Positions 44,362 to 57,034 are shown, numbered from the stretch's first letter. The stretch is DNA of 64,000 nucleotides from Spiroplasma sp. SV19 (GCF_030060925.1 NZ_CP045455.1:744001-808000); one strand, 5' to 3'. Notes: generated from the sequence alone by a model not told the origin. A program made the numbers and translations.

Positions 44362-45850
44362 CTTCTTTTTTTATTTGTAAATACTCTTGTAAAACTATTT
44401 TCTGATCCACTTGTTGTGGCATTGTCATCCTTACTAATTCAGTTAGTTTTTCTGCCACTTGTTTTGGCTGATAATATTCTCCACTAATAAATTTAGCAGC
44501 AAAGTAAACAACTACAATTAACAACGAACAACAAAATGCACATCCTAAATATAAAAATAAAATAACAGGTTTTAGTGTTTTTAAAAACATATCATTTTCA
44601 ACAATGGGTAAAGTTCAATTTAACTCTAAATTATTAAAGATACCAAGATGATTACTAGCAAAAACACGAATTAAAAACTGTACTAAAAAAGTCATTAAAG
44701 AATTTAAGGCAGAAAAACACCCAGTTACCGGACGATTACGAATCCGATAATTTCACATAATTGCTAGTGAAAACAAAATACCAAATAAAACTCCCAAGGC
44801 AAAACCATTTAAAAGTTGTAGTCCTAACAAAATTTCTGGTACCGAAATTGTAGCGGCTAAAATAAAGTATAACCCCCAAACAGCAAACCCTAATATTAAT
44901 GAATTTTTAATTCCTACTTTCTTAACAAATAAATGATAGATTAAAGCTGCTCCAATAATTTGAGCAATTCATCAAATTTCTTGGACAGAATGAAGATATT
45001 GCTCTGCAATGCTTTTACTATGATACTTAACTCAAACCTCTTGGGCTAATAGTAAGTTCAAAAAATCACCTTGACTTAATTCACGTAAAATTGCCACAAA
45101 AAATAACAAAACAAAAATAATAATAACTTTTCACCATGAAAACTTACTAAGTTGTTTTAATACCCTTGGTTGAAAAGCACCAATATTATTTTTAATTTCT
45201 GGCAAATAAAAACAAAAAATCATCGCAAATATTAATAAACCAAAAACAGTTCCAAAAATAACATAGTGTAATATTAACGGATTTTGATTAAAGTTTTTTA
45301 CAAACATTAAAAAATTTGCTCCTGCCATATTAGCCAAGAAGACAACCGGTAAATTTAAAGCAATTGTTAAAAATGGATTAGTTCGATACAAATATACCTC
45401 ATTAAAACTTAAATATCATATTGAATTGGTTGAAACGCCAAAACCAAAGGCAATGGTACAAGTAATCATTGCCCCTCAATTACGAGGCAAGATTAAAACT
45501 AATAAAATTCCAAAAAACATTAACCCATATGAAATTCATAACCATAATTTCCGACTACGAACCAACGCAGTAATTCATGCTCCGGGAATAAAAAAGACGG
45601 CGGCATAAAAAGAAGTGCTAACTGCAAACAAAATTGCAATTGAAGTAATATTTTTTGTAAAATCAAAGATAATAAAATTATAATTTAAAGTTAATGTGCA
45701 TGATAATGCTAATCAAAAACAAAAATGTTGAACAATAAAAACTCATTGTCAAAAAGATTTTGCCCCTTTTTTAACCAAACCAATAACATAACCAATCATG
45801 ACTAATATCGTTAAAAAAGGATACAAAAGCAAACTATCTCAATTATTCAT
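44354..45850 (-). CDS. MFS-like multi-pass membrane transporter
   Basis: A 498-residue hydrophobic protein with about 12 transmembrane segments and many TGA Trp codons that fragment it in the standard code. It starts MNNWDSLLLYPFLTILVMIG. The arrangement (six segments, a loop with RVLKQLSKFSWWK in the middle, six more) and loop residues such as RSRK between helices are MFS-like. The C-terminal tail of about 50 residues is soluble. Substrate unknown. The start codon lies ten bases after the rpiB stop codon, so a sugar-phosphate or sugar substrate is conceivable but not shown. Confidence 0.7.
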
Positions 45851-45859
45851 AAAAATTTT

Positions 45860-46291
45860 TTACAATTTATTAAGTTTATCAACACGAAGCGCGTGGCGTC
45901 CCGCATCAAAAATAGTATTTAAAAATGTTTCAACAATTCATATTGCATTTTGATTAGCAATAACGCGAGCCCCCAAGGCCAAAACATTCGCATTATTATG
46001 TTCGCGTGCCAATTTAGCTAAAATTACTTCATTGCATAAAGCTGCTCTTATGCCTTTTACTTTATTAGCTGCAATTGAAATCCCAATTCCTGTTCCACAA
46101 ATAACAATTCCAAGGCTATCTTTTTCTTGCATCACTTTTTCACCAACTGCTTGTCCCAAGTCTGGATAATCAACTGCCACACTACTATCTGTTCCCAAGT
46201 TAATAACTTGATAATTATGATCTGTTAAATAATTAACAAGTGCGTTTTTCATTTCCACACCAGTATGATCATTCCCAATAATAACTTTCAT
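45860..46291 (-). CDS. rpiB: Ribose-5-phosphate isomerase B
   Basis: Interconverts ribulose 5-phosphate and ribose 5-phosphate in the non-oxidative pentose phosphate pathway, feeding PRPP synthesis by prs in this window. The protein is 143 residues with GNDHTGVEMK, DYPDLGQAV, the catalytic Cys in VICGTGIGISIAANK and His in REHNNANVL. One TGA Trp (NAIWIVETF). GGAGAAAA precedes the ATG. The LacA/LacB subunits of galactose-6-phosphate isomerase are related, but a single gene points to RpiB. Confidence 0.95.
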
Positions 46292-46355
46292 AATTTTTTC
46301 TCCTTTATCTATATTTTAACTATAACACATCTCCTTATTTGAAAACACTTAAAAT

Positions 46356-46643
46356 CTAATTTCTTGCAATAACTTCAAGCAATTTTTTTGGACTCATTGG
46401 TGTCACTGTTACAACTAAACGCCTATGTTTTTCAACAACAACATATAAATTGCCCTTTAAATCATCTAATTTAATATACAAATTATTGCTTGTTTCAATC
46501 CGATCAGACGAATTGTCAATCATTTTAATAATTTTCTCTTTAATAACCCATTCATCTTCTTTTTTAAAAAATGGAATTCGTTCACGAATTCGTTGTAAAC
46601 AATGAAAAGAAAAACCTAACTTGTGTTGATAATAATAACCCAT
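46356..46643 (-). CDS. Hypothetical small protein
   Basis: A 95-residue basic soluble protein, MGYYYQHKLGFSFHCLQRI at the start with AGGAGC upstream. It has the pattern of a small alpha/beta domain: a helix (HCLQRIRERIPF), another (EDEWVIKEKIIKMIDN), then beta strands (NLYIKLDDL, LYVVVEKHRRLVVTVTPM). This arrangement resembles RelE- or DUF4258-like folds, but I cannot assign it. It faces rpsT divergently. No partner antitoxin is seen. Confidence 0.7.
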   Translation of the reverse strand: MGYYYQHKLGFSFHCLQRIRERIPFFKKEDEWVIKEKIIKMIDNSSDRIETSNNLYIKLDDLKGNLYVVVEKHRRLVVTVTPMSPKKLLEVIARN

Positions 46644-46722
46644 ATTTATTGCTCCTATTACTTTTATTATACATATAATCCAGAAAAAAGTGCTAAAATA
46701 TCCAGAAAAAGTATTACTTTTC

Positions 46723-46751
46723 TTTACACCTTTTTATCTATTTGCTATAAT
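46723..46751 (+). promoter_or_regulatory. Promoter of rpsT
   Basis: TTTACA, 17 bases, TATAAT; nearly ideal, 36 bases upstream of the rpsT start codon. Confidence 0.8.
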
Positions 46752-46786
46752 TCCTTTGTGTCTTAGAAAATGAAAGGAGACCTAAC

Positions 46787-47038
46787 ATGGCTAATATTAA
46801 ATCACAAATTAAAAGAGTTAAAACAAATGCAAAAGCTAATTTAGCAAATAAATCTTTTAAATCCTCAGTAAAAACTGCAATTAAAAAAGCAGAAATTGCA
46901 ATTAACGCAAATGAAGCAAATGCAACAGAACTAGTTAATACAGCAATTAGTTTAATAGATAAAGCAGTTACTAAAGGAATTTATCATGCTAATAAAGCTG
47001 CTCGTGTTAAAAGCAAATTAATGCTTAAAAAAAATTAA
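46787..47038 (+). CDS. rpsT: 30S ribosomal protein S20
   Basis: Small basic ribosomal protein of 83 residues that binds 16S rRNA. The sequence MANIKSQIKRVKTNAKANLA, with KSSVKTAIKKAE and the tail KGIYHANKAARVKSKL, is characteristic. AAAGGAG gives the start. As in many Firmicutes it faces holA and comEC on the opposite strand, here separated from them by one membrane-protein gene. Confidence 0.97.
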   Translation: MANIKSQIKRVKTNAKANLANKSFKSSVKTAIKKAEIAINANEANATELVNTAISLIDKAVTKGIYHANKAARVKSKLMLKKN

Positions 47039-47072
47039 TTGCACATCCTTTTTAAATAGAGACAACGGTATT

Positions 47073-47116
47073 AAAATAAAAAGTTTTCATAACTAATTAT
47101 GAAAACTTTTTATTTT
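47073..47116. terminator. Terminator after rpsT (bidirectional)
   Basis: A 20-base stem (AAAATAAAAAGTTTTCATAA and its complement) with a four-base loop, about 35 bases after the rpsT stop codon and reaching the stop codon of the convergent membrane-protein gene. Confidence 0.85.
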
Positions 47117-48599
47117 AATTATCTTTCTTACCATCTGAATCATCTTTTTCAAAAACATTATCATCCTTAAATTCATCATCAAAAAGAGTTGGATCCATTT
47201 TGTATTTCTGACCACTCATCATTGCAGTCACTGCTTTTTGATATTCTGTGTTAGCACGAATCAATTTATTACGATCTACTTTAGGTGCTAACACAGCTAA
47301 AATAACAACCATAATTCCGGCAATTAAACCAATAATCATTGAAATAATTGTAAAAATTCGTAAAATTTGATAAGTTGTATTGTTGTATACTTCGTTTATT
47401 AAACTTTTAATTGTTGCAGCTAAATCAGAATCTGGCAATAATAACCCCCCAGTAATTTCTAACCCAGGATCATTTTTAATAATATATCCATTACTAGGAA
47501 CTGAAATTTTATTGAAATATTTTTCAACCACATTTGGCAATAAAACTTGGATTAATGATAATGAAGAATATAATAAAATAACAATTGATAACACAACTGG
47601 CCAAAAACGAACCACATAATTATCTCGTTTAAAACGTTTTTTCCCTAATAATTCATATCCCAAGAAAATTCCCGGTAAAATTGATAAAATCCCAGAAAAT
47701 GTTTGTAAACCAGCAGATTGCATCAATGAAAAGTTGTATTTTGAACCAAATGGAAATGCTGGTTCACTAAAATTATTATTCCCATTATGTAAAGCACTAT
47801 CTGCTCCTCCACCAACAATAATTGCTGAATTTGTTCCTGGAATTGTATAAACAATCACTTTTGTATTTAAGTGAATATTTAAATAAGAAGTTAAAAATCA
47901 TAAGATTACTAATAAAAGTGAAGCTAAAATCACAAAACCAGCAACAATTTTTTTCAAAAGAGGCATATATTTTGGTTTTGAAGTATAAAAATAAAATCGA
48001 GGATCTAATCGTGGTGGAACTGGCATATTAGACATTTGTTGCACCATTTGTGACATATCAAAATTATTTGGATCAGGAAAACCAGCACCCATTCCTGCCA
48101 TTGCACTTGTATTTCCAACTGTTGGTCCTGATTGGTCACGTAATTCATCTAATTCTTTTTCATTAGCTTTAATTTTTAATTTATCTTTAGCATTTTCAAC
48201 TGCCTTTTCGTCAGTAAAATCAGCTGTTGCATCAATTAACTCATTTGTAATAACATTTTCTCTGGTAATATAACTTTTTTCAACTTCAAAGTTTTGAACA
48301 ATATATTGCACAAATTCAACATATTCTTCATCTAATGTGTTAAAAGTAGCACCATCAACTTTCTCAATTGTTTCTGACTCATTGGTAATATCGGCTAAGA
48401 CTTGTGCAAATGAAAGGGTAAACTTATTATCATTTAAATTTGCATTAAATTCTTTTTCTAATGTTAATAAATTACAAATTTGCTGAATTACTAATTTTTT
48501 AAACTCCGGATTAACGATTACTTGTGCTTTAATATTATCATCATTAAATGTATTATATAATGTATAAACTATATGAGCATATAATTTATTTTCTTTCAT
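47115..48599 (-). CDS. Hypothetical membrane protein
   Basis: A 494-residue protein with one TGA Trp. The first 170 residues are acidic and soluble (MKENKLYAHIVYTLYNTF ...), followed by a Met/Pro/Gly-rich linker (SAMAGMGAGFPDPNNFDMSQ). Hydrophobic segments follow: VAGFVILASLLLVILW, LSILPGIFLGYELL, FWPVVLSIVILLYSSL and IISMIIGLIAGIMVVILAVL; loops between them would be outside. The C-terminal tail is acidic (DDEFKDDNVFEKDDSDGKK). I know no family. It lies between rpsT and holA where other Firmicutes have no such gene. Confidence 0.75.
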
Positions 48600-48628
48600 T
48601 TGTTTCCCTCGTCTTTCTTTGCTATAGT

Positions 48629-49594
48629 TTAATTTATATCAAATAATTTAATTAAATACAAATCACTACTAATTTTTTTCCTTATTATACCTTTTTTTAT
48701 ATTATAATCAATTCAAAATAATTCCTTAATAATATTATTTGCTTTTTCAATGTTAAAGTTATGCATATGTTCAGCAATTTTTTTAACTCGAAAAGGATGA
48801 ATTTGTAAGATTTCAGCAATTTGTGATGGCGTTTTCTTTAAAGCAGATAATACAATAATATCTCTTGTAAAAATAACACTATTAGTAATTAGAGCTAACA
48901 AGGCAATACTACTTAACCCGCGTTCTTGCAAATAATGATAATTAATTAAAAAATTATTTAAATCATTTTTTAATAAATCATCAACTAATTTAAAAATATC
49001 TGTATCCAAATATTTTGTCATATTATTTTCAATTAAATCATTGGTTATTACTTTATCAATTAAAAGCAATTTTTTTAACTCATTTTTAATAATATATAAA
49101 TTATTTGGTAAATATTCAACTATTTTATTAATTAAATTTTGCTTGATTGTTCCATTATTTTTAATAACATAATTATCAATAAACTTTGTCAGTTCATTAT
49201 ACGATAAATTAGTTGCTTTTAAAACGCTCGTTAATTCCAACATTTTTTTTGTTATTTTTAAACGATTACTAATATTATTTACTGGACAAACAAAAATCAT
49301 AAATGTGCTTGGATTGGGACTTATCAAATATTCCATCAAGTGCAACAAATGTTCTTTGTTATCAACTTTTGCCTTAATTTTTTCTTCGGTAATAAAATAA
49401 CTATCATTAATAATGATAATTCTTTTTTCAGAAAATAATGGTATTGTATTAGCATCATTTAAAATTGTTAATAAAGAATCTTCTAAATAATTATACTCTT
49501 GTAAATCATACTCATTATCTGGATTTATTTTTTTTAAAATCTTATTCTTCTGCATTTTAATTAAAAAAGCATCTTCTCCATATATTAAAAACAT
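48629..49594 (-). CDS. holA: DNA polymerase III delta subunit
   Basis: Clamp-loader subunit that opens the beta sliding clamp. The protein is 321 residues. Start MFLIYGEDAFLIKMQK matches HolA's N-terminus (Y-G-x-D-x-F-L). NTIPLFSEKRIIIINDS, LKATNLSYNELTKFID and NLYIIKNELKKLLL follow the family pattern, as do DDLLKNDLNNFL and the C-terminal HPFRVKKI. A TGA Trp near the end extends the frame to 48629. No Walker A is expected in delta. It follows comEC on the same strand, the conserved comEC-holA order. Confidence 0.9.
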
Positions 49595-49673
49595 TCCCCG
49601 AAACTCCTTTAAAGTGCTCTAAAAACTATGTTAAAGTAATCTTATCACAAAAATAAACAATTAAAATGTCAAC

Positions 49674-51746
49674 TTAAAATAATTTAATCATTGTTTTTTT
49701 ACCAAGAATATTAAACTGCAGATTTTGCTTACCACCAGTAAAATAAATTTGACAATTAACAGCTTGCAAATTTTGCCAAACTGTTGTAGCAGGATAGTTC
49801 TGATGTTTTGTTTTTTCACCAGAAATAAAGCAAAGCATTGGTTTTATCTTTTGCAAAAAAATAAGACTAGAACTGGTTGCTGAACCATGATGCGCAACTT
49901 GTAATAAATGAACTGGCCATAAATCTTGTGCTGCTAACACTAGTTCAATTTTTTGACTAATATCTCCCGTTAATAAAATTCTAATATTATTAATTTCAAC
50001 TAAGATAACTAAACTATTATTATTTTCATCATAATCATTAACAGACTGGTGCAAAATCGTGAATTTCATTCCTCCAAATCAAATGGTTTTTAAATAAGTA
50101 TCATTTTGAATAATTTTCTTAACAAAAAAATGCTTTTGCACTTCAATTAAATTATTATAATGATCGGCATGTTGATGCGAAATAAAAACTGCATCAACTC
50201 AATTAACTCCCGCTCATCTTAAATAATTACTAACTAATTGTTTTGAACGTCCACGAGCAACACCAACATCATACAAAACAGTTTTTAAAGTTCGGTTATC
50301 TTGAAGAACAATTGTTTGGCCATTGCCAACGTTTAACATTGTCATAGAATAATTAACACTAAATAAGTTATGTTGAAAACCATTATAAAGTAAAAAAACT
50401 ATCAGCACAAAAGTAAATAACTTTTTTCATAAACCAATGTTGTTAATAACACTTAATAACATAACATAATATAAAACAATATAGCCAATATTGACGACAC
50501 CAACATTTCAAATTAAATTAATTTTTGTGCAAAGAACAACATAGTTACTTAATAAAAAATAAAAGTACTGATAAATAAAATAACAAGGTGGTATCCAGAC
50601 AATTAGGATTGAAAGTAAATAGATTAACACTAAAATTGGTGTTAGTAACAAGTTAAACAGGATACTAGAAAAATTTAGGTGATAATTAAAATACATTGTT
50701 CAACCAAGTAAGACAATAAAAATCATAAAATTATAATAAAATAATTTTTTATAAAAAGCATAATGCTTGATCTTTGACTGAGAGCTAAAAATAAATAACG
50801 TTACAGTAAAACTATATCAAAAACCACTTGATAAAAAGCTATATGGAAAAAATAATAGTACTAATAAGACACTCAAACCTCATATTTGATAGGATGATAA
50901 TCTTTTTTGCAAAAAATGCGTATTAAATAACGAAAGAGTTAATAAGATGACGGCCTTAACACTTGTAAAAGAAAAGTTCAAAAGATATAGATAAAAAAAT
51001 AAAAAACCATAAATAAAATAAAAGAAAATCTTTCGATGAAAAATTCGTTTAAACACTTTCTCTAAAAAATAAAATAAGATATTAATATGATATCCAGAAA
51101 CAATTAGCAAATGCACGACACCCATTTTAACAAAACCATTATATAAATCAACAGTTGTTTTTGCTTTTTGACCAAACAAAATTAAGGAAATTGTATCCTT
51201 AGTTAAATCATCATAGCTGTTAAAAAATTTTGTTATTTTGGCAAGCACGCTTGTCCCTGTTTTAACTTCCATTATTTTTGTTACATTAAATTGATGGAAA
51301 ATATTGTTGGCATTTAATCAATGATTAAGATTTAATTCATAAATATTAGGTGATGAAATAATAGCAGAATAATATCCTTGCAAACGAACCTGATCATGTA
51401 ACTCAAAATTAATTGTTGTTTTTAAAAAATATTGTTTTCAACCAATTTGCAAATAATAGTAACCCAAGCCCTTCTTTTGAATTTGACCCGAAACAATTTG
51501 ATTTTGATAAAAATTTGGCTGTTTTAAATAATAAAATAAAATTGCTGAAATAATAATTCCTAAAATCAATGCTCATAAATAAATTTTTTGTTGCTGTCAA
51601 ATTAAAATAAAAATTAAAACAAAGGCAATCAAAATGATATAGTAACTATTAATTAATAACAAATAATTGAAAATAATTATTCCGCCAAGCAAGATAAAAT
51701 ATTCTTTCCTTAGCAAGTGAAACATCATTTTTAAATTAGAAAACAC
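49674..51746 (-). CDS. comEC: ComEC/Rec2-type DNA uptake protein
   Basis: Membrane channel protein for single-stranded DNA in competence. The frame needs many TGA Trp codons and is intact for 690 residues. The Competence domain shows GVVHLLIVSGYHINILFYFL and FTSVKAVILLTLSLFN; the C-terminal metallo-beta-lactamase domain has LNVGNGQTIVL, FISHQHADHYNN and LLQVAHHGSATSSS. The start is probably GTG at 51746, with TTAGG seven bases before; ATG at 51728 is the alternative. It overlaps the preceding gene by 11 bases. An apparently complete comEC without other visible competence genes is typical of mollicutes. Confidence 0.92.
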
Positions 51747-52299
51747 AAAATAACCTAATAATATTAAAATACTTTAAATAACTGCCACTTAAATATTGTT
51801 GTAATTTAGCAATAATAATTTCAGAAGCATTTATTTTGTCTTGTAAAATTCTAATAACTTCTCCTTGCAGAAAATTTGGCAATAAAACTTGGTTTAAAAG
51901 GGCTTGGGTTACTAACTGCCGCGGATATCATTTGATATATTGAGCCTTTGGAATCAATCCAATTGTTGTTATTTGTTGATATTTTTTTTGGAGCGTATTT
52001 TTATTAATTGGCGTAAAAGAATTAAATTTAAACTGATAATTTAATAGAATTGCTTCAATTGTTCAACCAACCATTTCCACAGGAAAACAAAAAGGGACTG
52101 GAATGATTTTTGGCTGAACTAATGGTAAATTATATTTATTTGTAAAAATTATTTTGTGATCATATTCCTGATGATTTTTTTCAATAAAATTATTAACATT
52201 ACCATTTATGCGCCAAGAAAATAAAAAATAAATCAATGTCACTAAAATACCAAATAATATTGTAAAAACAAAATACCCTCTCTTTTTAACAAAAACCAC
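51736..52299 (-). CDS. Hypothetical membrane-anchored protein upstream of comEC
   Basis: A 187-residue protein with one N-terminal transmembrane segment (YFVFTILFGILVTLIYFLF) and a soluble C-terminal part, probably outside. It starts at GTG (MVFVKKRGY), the only possible start in frame. Two TGA Trp codons. Segments such as FTPINKNTLQKKYQQ and LQGEVIRILQDKINA are helical. No Cys lipobox and no known domain. It overlaps the comEC start by 11 bases and is likely co-translated with it. Confidence 0.65.
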
Positions 52300-52369
52300 C
52301 TACTTTCATTTTATTATATAATCACTCTCTTTTTATTTTCCTTGCAAGAAAAAAAGAGATAAAATATCT

Positions 52370-54994
52370 CTAATTCTTTCCGGCAATTAAAATATTATAT
52401 TTATTTAAAAGATAGGTATCTAAGTCAGTCAGCATAAATGGACCATCAGAAATTTGTGGTTTAGCAACATATTGTTGAAGAGTTTCATCAAATCTTGCCA
52501 CTGGCACATAATCACGACGATAATTAACCATTGCTCCTGATTCGGGATCATGATCATTACTGTAATAATTATAGTTATTTTCATAATCCATTACTTGTTG
52601 ATAAGGTGAAGTATAATTTGCCTCTTCTGTTAAAGCTGTTGCATTTTGAATAATATAATTCATAAACTTATAAGCAAGATCCTTGTGTCGAGCATTTTTT
52701 GCTAAGACCATATTATCACTTCAAATGTTAGTTCCTTCCGTTGTTTCTGGCGTCCACTGTGCTGTTGCTCGTGGACGAGTAATAATTAATTTTGTCCCAC
52801 TAGCTTCTTTTCTACTATCTGCAAATAATGTGTCAGCATAAATAGCATCACCATTATACATAAAAGCAAAATCAAAGTTTCCATCACCAACAGCATTAAT
52901 TAATTCATCATTCATTAAAGCAACATTATTATGTTTCAATAGCGTTGATAATTCATTATAATCTACATTAACCTGATTTTGTGTTTCTGGTACTGGTTTA
53001 AAATAGTTTTTTTCATTAGCCAACATAAATAAATTTCGTGGATCATTATTTAATAGAACTCGTTTCTTAGCGGCAGCGGCTTGTCATAGAATATCTCATG
53101 AAATTGCATTTGAATAAACATTATTGTTAGTAACTTCATTAATAGTAATCTGATCACGATTTGATTCTGGATCTCATGTTTCACGTTGATAACCAAATTT
53201 TCCTTTAGCTTGTGCTGGTATATTATTATTTGCTTTGGCAAAAATGTTTTGTAAAAAATCTAAATTACTTTGAGTTGGATTAACAACTAATGAAACTTCT
53301 CCTCAAAAGTATGGTAAACTATAGTTTACAATTGTTTTAGTATTAGCACCAGGTTGTGCTAGCATCTTGTCAGTTACTTTAACTTCATTTTTATTTAAAA
53401 TATTTAATAAACCATTATTCAGTGATGCTGCATATGTTTTATCAAAACATTTCGATTGGGTTGGATCTATATTATTTGGTACAACACAAGTTTGATAAAA
53501 TTCTGGATTTATTTTTTTTACTGCAGCAACATCAATATTGAAATTATTAAAGTACTGATTACCAATTGTTCAATTAGTTGAATTACGATCATCATATGTT
53601 GAGTTAGGCTTAATAATATTAAAACTTTTATCGACATCATTTAATTTTTGATAATCAATTTCTTCTAAACGCCCTTCTTGAGCCAACTTATTAACCATAT
53701 AATCACTTGGCACCATAACATCATAATGCGTTGTATATAATTTGTTATACAATGTTTCATTACTATCATAAACACTATATTTAACTTTAACATTATATTT
53801 TTTTTCAAAGTTACTAATTAGATCAGAGGTAATATAACCCCCTCAGTTTGCAACTGCCAAGTCATAAATATTATTGCTAATATAAACCCCTGTTAATAAT
53901 CCAATTGACCCAACTGAAATGATTGCTAATGTAACTGGTTTTCAACTACGAGCAAGTCAACGAAATTTTTTTCGTGATATCTTGTTAATATTTTCTTTAA
54001 TTTCTTGCCGTTCAATAAAGGTTTGTTTTTTATTTTTAATTCATACTAAAATTTTTTCATATTTTTTCTCTAATTTAATAATTTTTCAACGTAAATGTTC
54101 TTTTTGCTTTTCACTTTGAAATTTTTTAGCATTAAGTTGATGATAAAATAACGCCAATTTCTTTTCATAACGCATAATATCTTTATCTTTATCTTTATAT
54201 GTTCCTTTTAATATGTCACGGCGTAAACGATTGTAATTAATTTTATAAATATTTCAACCATTTCAACCAATAATAACAAACGCAATAATTGCAATGCAAA
54301 TGGTTCCAAAAGCATTAATAAATGGTTTAATCCGTTTCATTGTATAAATGAATGTTGCAACGTTAACATCATCACCCCCGGTGAAATATGAAATAATAAA
54401 ATCATCAAAACTCATGGCAAAAGCAATTGCAGCAGCAGCAATAATTGCTGGTTTTAAAATTGGCAAAATAATTTTTCGCAATGTTTGTGATGGTTTTGCT
54501 CCTAAATCTAATGATGCTTCAAGTAATTTTGGATCAACTTTTCGTAACCGTGGTAAAACTGTAATAATTACATAAGGCACATCAAACGAAATATGAGCCA
54601 TTACTAAGGTAAGCATCCCAAAGTTAGCTCCTAAGGCAATAAATAACATCATTAACGAAACAGCCGTAATAATATCGGCGTTAATTAACGGAATATTAGT
54701 AATTGATAATGTCATTTTTTGCGTAATTTTACGAGCACGACTTAACCCAATCGCAGCTAATGTTCCAATTACAACTGAAATCACTGTTGCAATAACAGCA
54801 GTAAAAACAGAAACAATAATACTTTGTAAAAATGGTTGTTCATTAGCAAGTTGCTTATATCAACGATCAGAAAAACCATTAAAGATGCTCATACTTTCAC
54901 CACTATTAAATGAAAATAAAATAAGAATCATAATTGGGACATAAATAAACAACATGATTAATGCCATATAAGATGATTTAAGAAATCTTTTCAT
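52370..54994 (-). CDS. potCD: Spermidine/putrescine ABC transporter, fused permease and substrate-binding protein
   Basis: An 874-residue fusion. Residues 1-260 form a PotC-type permease with five to six transmembrane segments; the EAA loop is ASLDLGAKPSQTLRKIILP. A charged cytoplasmic linker (about 260-340; YEKKLALFYHQLNAKKFQSE) leads to another transmembrane segment (PVTLAIISVGSIGLLTGVYI), which anchors an external PotD-like binding domain of about 500 residues: NIYDLAVANWGGYITSDLIS, YDVMVPSDYMVNKLA, ALMNDELINAVGDG and FAFMYNGDAIYA. Tethering by a membrane helix replaces the usual lipoprotein. Its start overlaps potB by 17 bases. Fusions of this kind are known in other mollicutes. Confidence 0.93.
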
Positions 54995-55946
54995 TACGAC
55001 GCCCCTTTCTTGTTTCAAAATATCTTGATAATAAGTTTGATAAAACAATAATTAGAAAAACAATAATTGCTAAAATAACTGAGATTGCTGCACCAATTCC
55101 AAAATTTTCTCCTTTAAAGAAATACGATTCAATTACATCAACGATTAAGTTAATCCGACCATTCCCCATAAATTTCACAATAATTAACGAAGTTGCTGCT
55201 TGAACTAACAATAAAGTTCCTCCAGCAATAATTCCTGGAATTGATTGGCGGAAAATAACTTTTCAAAATGTTTTAAAGCCATTTGCTCATAAATCTTTGG
55301 AAGCTTCAATTAGTGATTTATCAATTTTATCTAAGCTATTATAAATTGGTAGAATCACAAATGGTAAAAAAGCATATACCATCCCAATTATGACTGAAAT
55401 TGGGGTTCCCAATAGTCCGGGGGCAACAATATTAAATAAGGTTTGTAATCCAATAATTTTTAACAACATATTAATTCAAATCGGTAATGTTACTAGAATT
55501 CAAATATTTTTTGATAATAATTTCGACTTACAAAAAGCCATTACATAAGCAACCGGATATGCAATAATAATCGCAATTAAAGCGGCAATAAACGAATATC
55601 CTAAAGCTAACAGTAACGCAATTACAAACTTTCGTTCGGATAAGAAAGTTACAAAATTTTTAAAATTAATTTCAAATACTAAACTATTTCCAGTTGGTTG
55701 AATAAATGAGTATAGCAAAATAATTAGTAATGGTACAACAATTAATAAAATCATAATAATGATATAAGGTCATAAAATTGGATTTAAACCACGCTTAAAT
55801 CATTTGCTTTGCTTTGCATGATAAGAAATGTTAAGATATTTTGTTCGGCATCAAGCAGAGAAATGTTGACTAAGTGATTTAATACGACTAGTTTGTTTTT
55901 TAAATCAAGTTTTAACTCTTCCTGGTGGTTTTTCTTTGTTTGCCAT
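54978..55946 (-). CDS. potB: Spermidine/putrescine ABC transporter permease PotB
   Basis: Inner-membrane permease subunit of 322 residues. A basic cytoplasmic N-terminus ([20 protein letters not shown]) precedes about six transmembrane segments. The EAA loop that contacts the ATPase is [23 protein letters not shown] encodes Trp at many positions, which cuts the frame under the standard code. GGAGGG precedes the ATG. It lies 13 bases downstream of potA and overlaps potCD. It pairs with the PotC half of the fusion to make the translocation pore. Confidence 0.94.
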
Positions 55947-55958
55947 AATACCCTCCTC

Positions 55959-57011
55959 TTAATCATCAATCTCTTTTCACATAACATGAATATCTTCAAC
56001 ATTTCATGAAATATCAACTTTATCATCTTCTTCAACTTTATCGGTTGAATGAATTAAAAACTTACGATCTTTACATTCAACAATAATTTCTCAATGAACA
56101 CCTTTAAAATTAACACTAGTTACCACCCCAGTAAAAAATCCTTTTCCAACTGGAACAATATCAATGTCTTCGGGACGAATCATAATATCAATTTGATCTT
56201 CTTTTTCACCAAAACCACGGTCAACACATTCAAACTTTTTCTCATCAAATTGTACAAAATTATCTTTTAAAAAAATAGCATTTGAAATAATATTTGAATC
56301 ACCAATAAATTGTGCTGTTCAAATATTTTCTGGCTCATTATAAATTTCAGTTGGTGTTCCAACTTGTTGAATTGCGCCATCATTCATTACAATAATTCGA
56401 TCAGACATTGTTAATGCTTCTTCTTGATCATGGGTTACTAAAATAAAAGTAATACCAATCTCTTCTTGCAAAGCTTTTAATTCAGCTTGCATTTTTTTCC
56501 GTAATTTTACATCTAACGCTGCCATTGGTTCATCTAATAATAGGACCTTTGGTTTATTAATTAAGGCTCGCGCCAAAGCCACCCGCTGACGTTGTCCACC
56601 TGATAATAATTCAACTGACTTATCTTCAAATCCTTCTAATCCGACTAAAAGAAGAAACTTTTTAACTTCTTTTTCCAGAATATCATATTTAGTTCGTTTA
56701 ATCTTTAATCCATAAGCAATGTTATCAAAAACAGTTAAATGTGGAAATAAAGCATAATTTTGAAAAACTGTATTAACTTCTCGTTTATGAACAGGAGTTT
56801 TAAGATAGTCCTTCCCTAAAAATAATAATTCACCACTATTTGGTTGTTCAAACCCAGCAATAATTCTTAATGTTGTTGTTTTTCCACATCCGGATGGACC
56901 TAGTAACGTAACAAATTCCCCTTCCTTAATGTTTAAATTAATTCCTTTCAAAACAACTTTTCCTTCATATTGTTTTGAAATGTTACGTAGCTCTAAAATA
57001 TTTTTTTCCAA
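55959..57011 (-). CDS. potA: Spermidine/putrescine ABC transporter ATP-binding protein
   Basis: ATPase subunit of 350 residues. Walker [11 protein letters not shown] near residues 38-47, Q-loop [10 protein letters not shown], signature [15 protein letters not shown], Walker [13 protein letters not shown] and switch His in LVTHDQEEA are all present. The C-terminal TOBE-like domain ([14 protein letters not shown] ... KGVHWEIIVE) fits PotA. Two or more TGA Trp codons. It follows the XRE-cupin regulator gene by 23 bases and precedes potB and potCD, forming one operon. Confidence 0.95.
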
Positions 57012-57034
57012 TGTTGTTCTTCCTTTCTAGCAGC

